Shown here: positions 63,507 through 64,000 of the stretch, in pieces
Layout of the letters: every line of letters starts with the position of its first letter
Numbering within the stretch: position 1 is the first letter of the stretch
Assembly: GCA_003586115.2 (NCBI GenBank)
Contig: QVOM02000091.1
Span: 878,180-942,179 of the forward strand
Source of the DNA: Salvator merianae
Lineage: Eukaryota > Chordata > Lepidosauria > Squamata > Teiidae
Reading direction: 5' to 3'
DNA: 64,000 nt
Notes under the pieces: generated by a model
Databases searched by the model: none
Told to the model about the DNA's origin: nothing
What the model saw: the letters and a program-made list of their open reading frames with translations, nothing else
Position numbers and translations under genes: made by a program

Positions 63507-64000
63507 ACAACATGTGCAGTTATCAGACACAAAACACATCTGCGCAAAGCACCAAAGCACCCATGAATGACACTGTTCCCCAAAGTTACTGGGGTGGGGA
63601 ATGCAACAGTTCCATTCTACTCATAAACAAAACATTCCCAGTCTATTTCCCTGGCCGACTGTGAGCTGAAAGAGGAAAGCTTTGACTCCTGTAACACTGG
63701 GTTTTCAAACCAAACAGCCCAACACAAACAGCTATACCATCCAAAGTATCCACCGTTACCCAAACCCCATCAAAGAATATTCCCCAACTCAGCACCGGAA
63801 TAGTTGGATTTTCACCTTTAACAGCAGCAAAGGTTGACGTGTTCCCTTGCTAGTCAAAAGAGAGGACTTTCTCTTCTCACAGAGTCCTAATGTTTCTGTT
63901 CTGGGAGAGACAGAGAACTTTGCCCATCTTTCACCAGCCCGCTGGCTGACATTCCTCCTCGTTTCACACTTATCACTTATCATGAAGCAGCATCTCTCAG
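63507..64000. other. No gene recognised
   Basis: Right edge of the window; no exon, RNA gene or complete repeat identified. Confidence 0.4.

Noticed and set aside
59570..64000. VARS1 3' exons expected next to VWA7
   Set aside because: No minus-strand frame with valyl-tRNA synthetase features was found; the neighbour probably lies further right.

Overview
This window looks like vertebrate chromosomal DNA, most likely from a squamate reptile. Genes are split into short exons with GT/AG introns, and the rest is dense interspersed repeats: tRNA-derived SINEs with an L2-like tail, decayed L2/CR1 LINE pieces, an L1-like insertion, a solo LTR and very many palindromic DNA elements. The squamate (possibly gekkotan) call is inference from repeat style and gene order, not from a database.

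Two genes are supported, tail to tail as in the mammalian MHC class III block (SAPCD1, then VWA7 on the opposite strand). SAPCD1 lies on the + strand with four exons between 3826 and 15094; its first exon or exons are not found and probably lie left of the window. VWA7 lies on the - strand from 59569 (start) to 28423 (stop). All 16 coding exons could be read out with matching splice phases, giving one open frame of 2946 bases (981 residues) with a signal peptide, a Het-C-like N-terminal part, a von Willebrand A domain with an intact metal-binding motif, and a hydrophobic C-terminal tail.

Layout: 1-3825, repeats and unassigned sequence; 3826-15094, SAPCD1; 15095-28422, its 3' flank and a repeat-rich gap between the two gene ends; 28423-59569, VWA7 with large repeat-filled introns; 59570-64000, the VWA7 upstream flank with palindromic elements. 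No exon of VARS1 or MSH5, the expected outer neighbours, was recognised.

The most notable observation is a 1.4 kb segment present twice with no difference that I could see (9787-11193 and about 31336-32742). The right copy holds the genuine VWA7 exon 14. The left copy, inside SAPCD1 intron 2, is therefore a duplicated VWA7 exon with both splice sites intact, flanked by a 175-base direct repeat of SINE sequence that records how it arrived. The second theme is the palindromic elements: one family keeps a conserved loop while each copy carries its own, internally matched stem, and several other families share the same terminal sequence (GGGCCTTTYTGCAC type) and leave 5-base target duplications in two clean cases.
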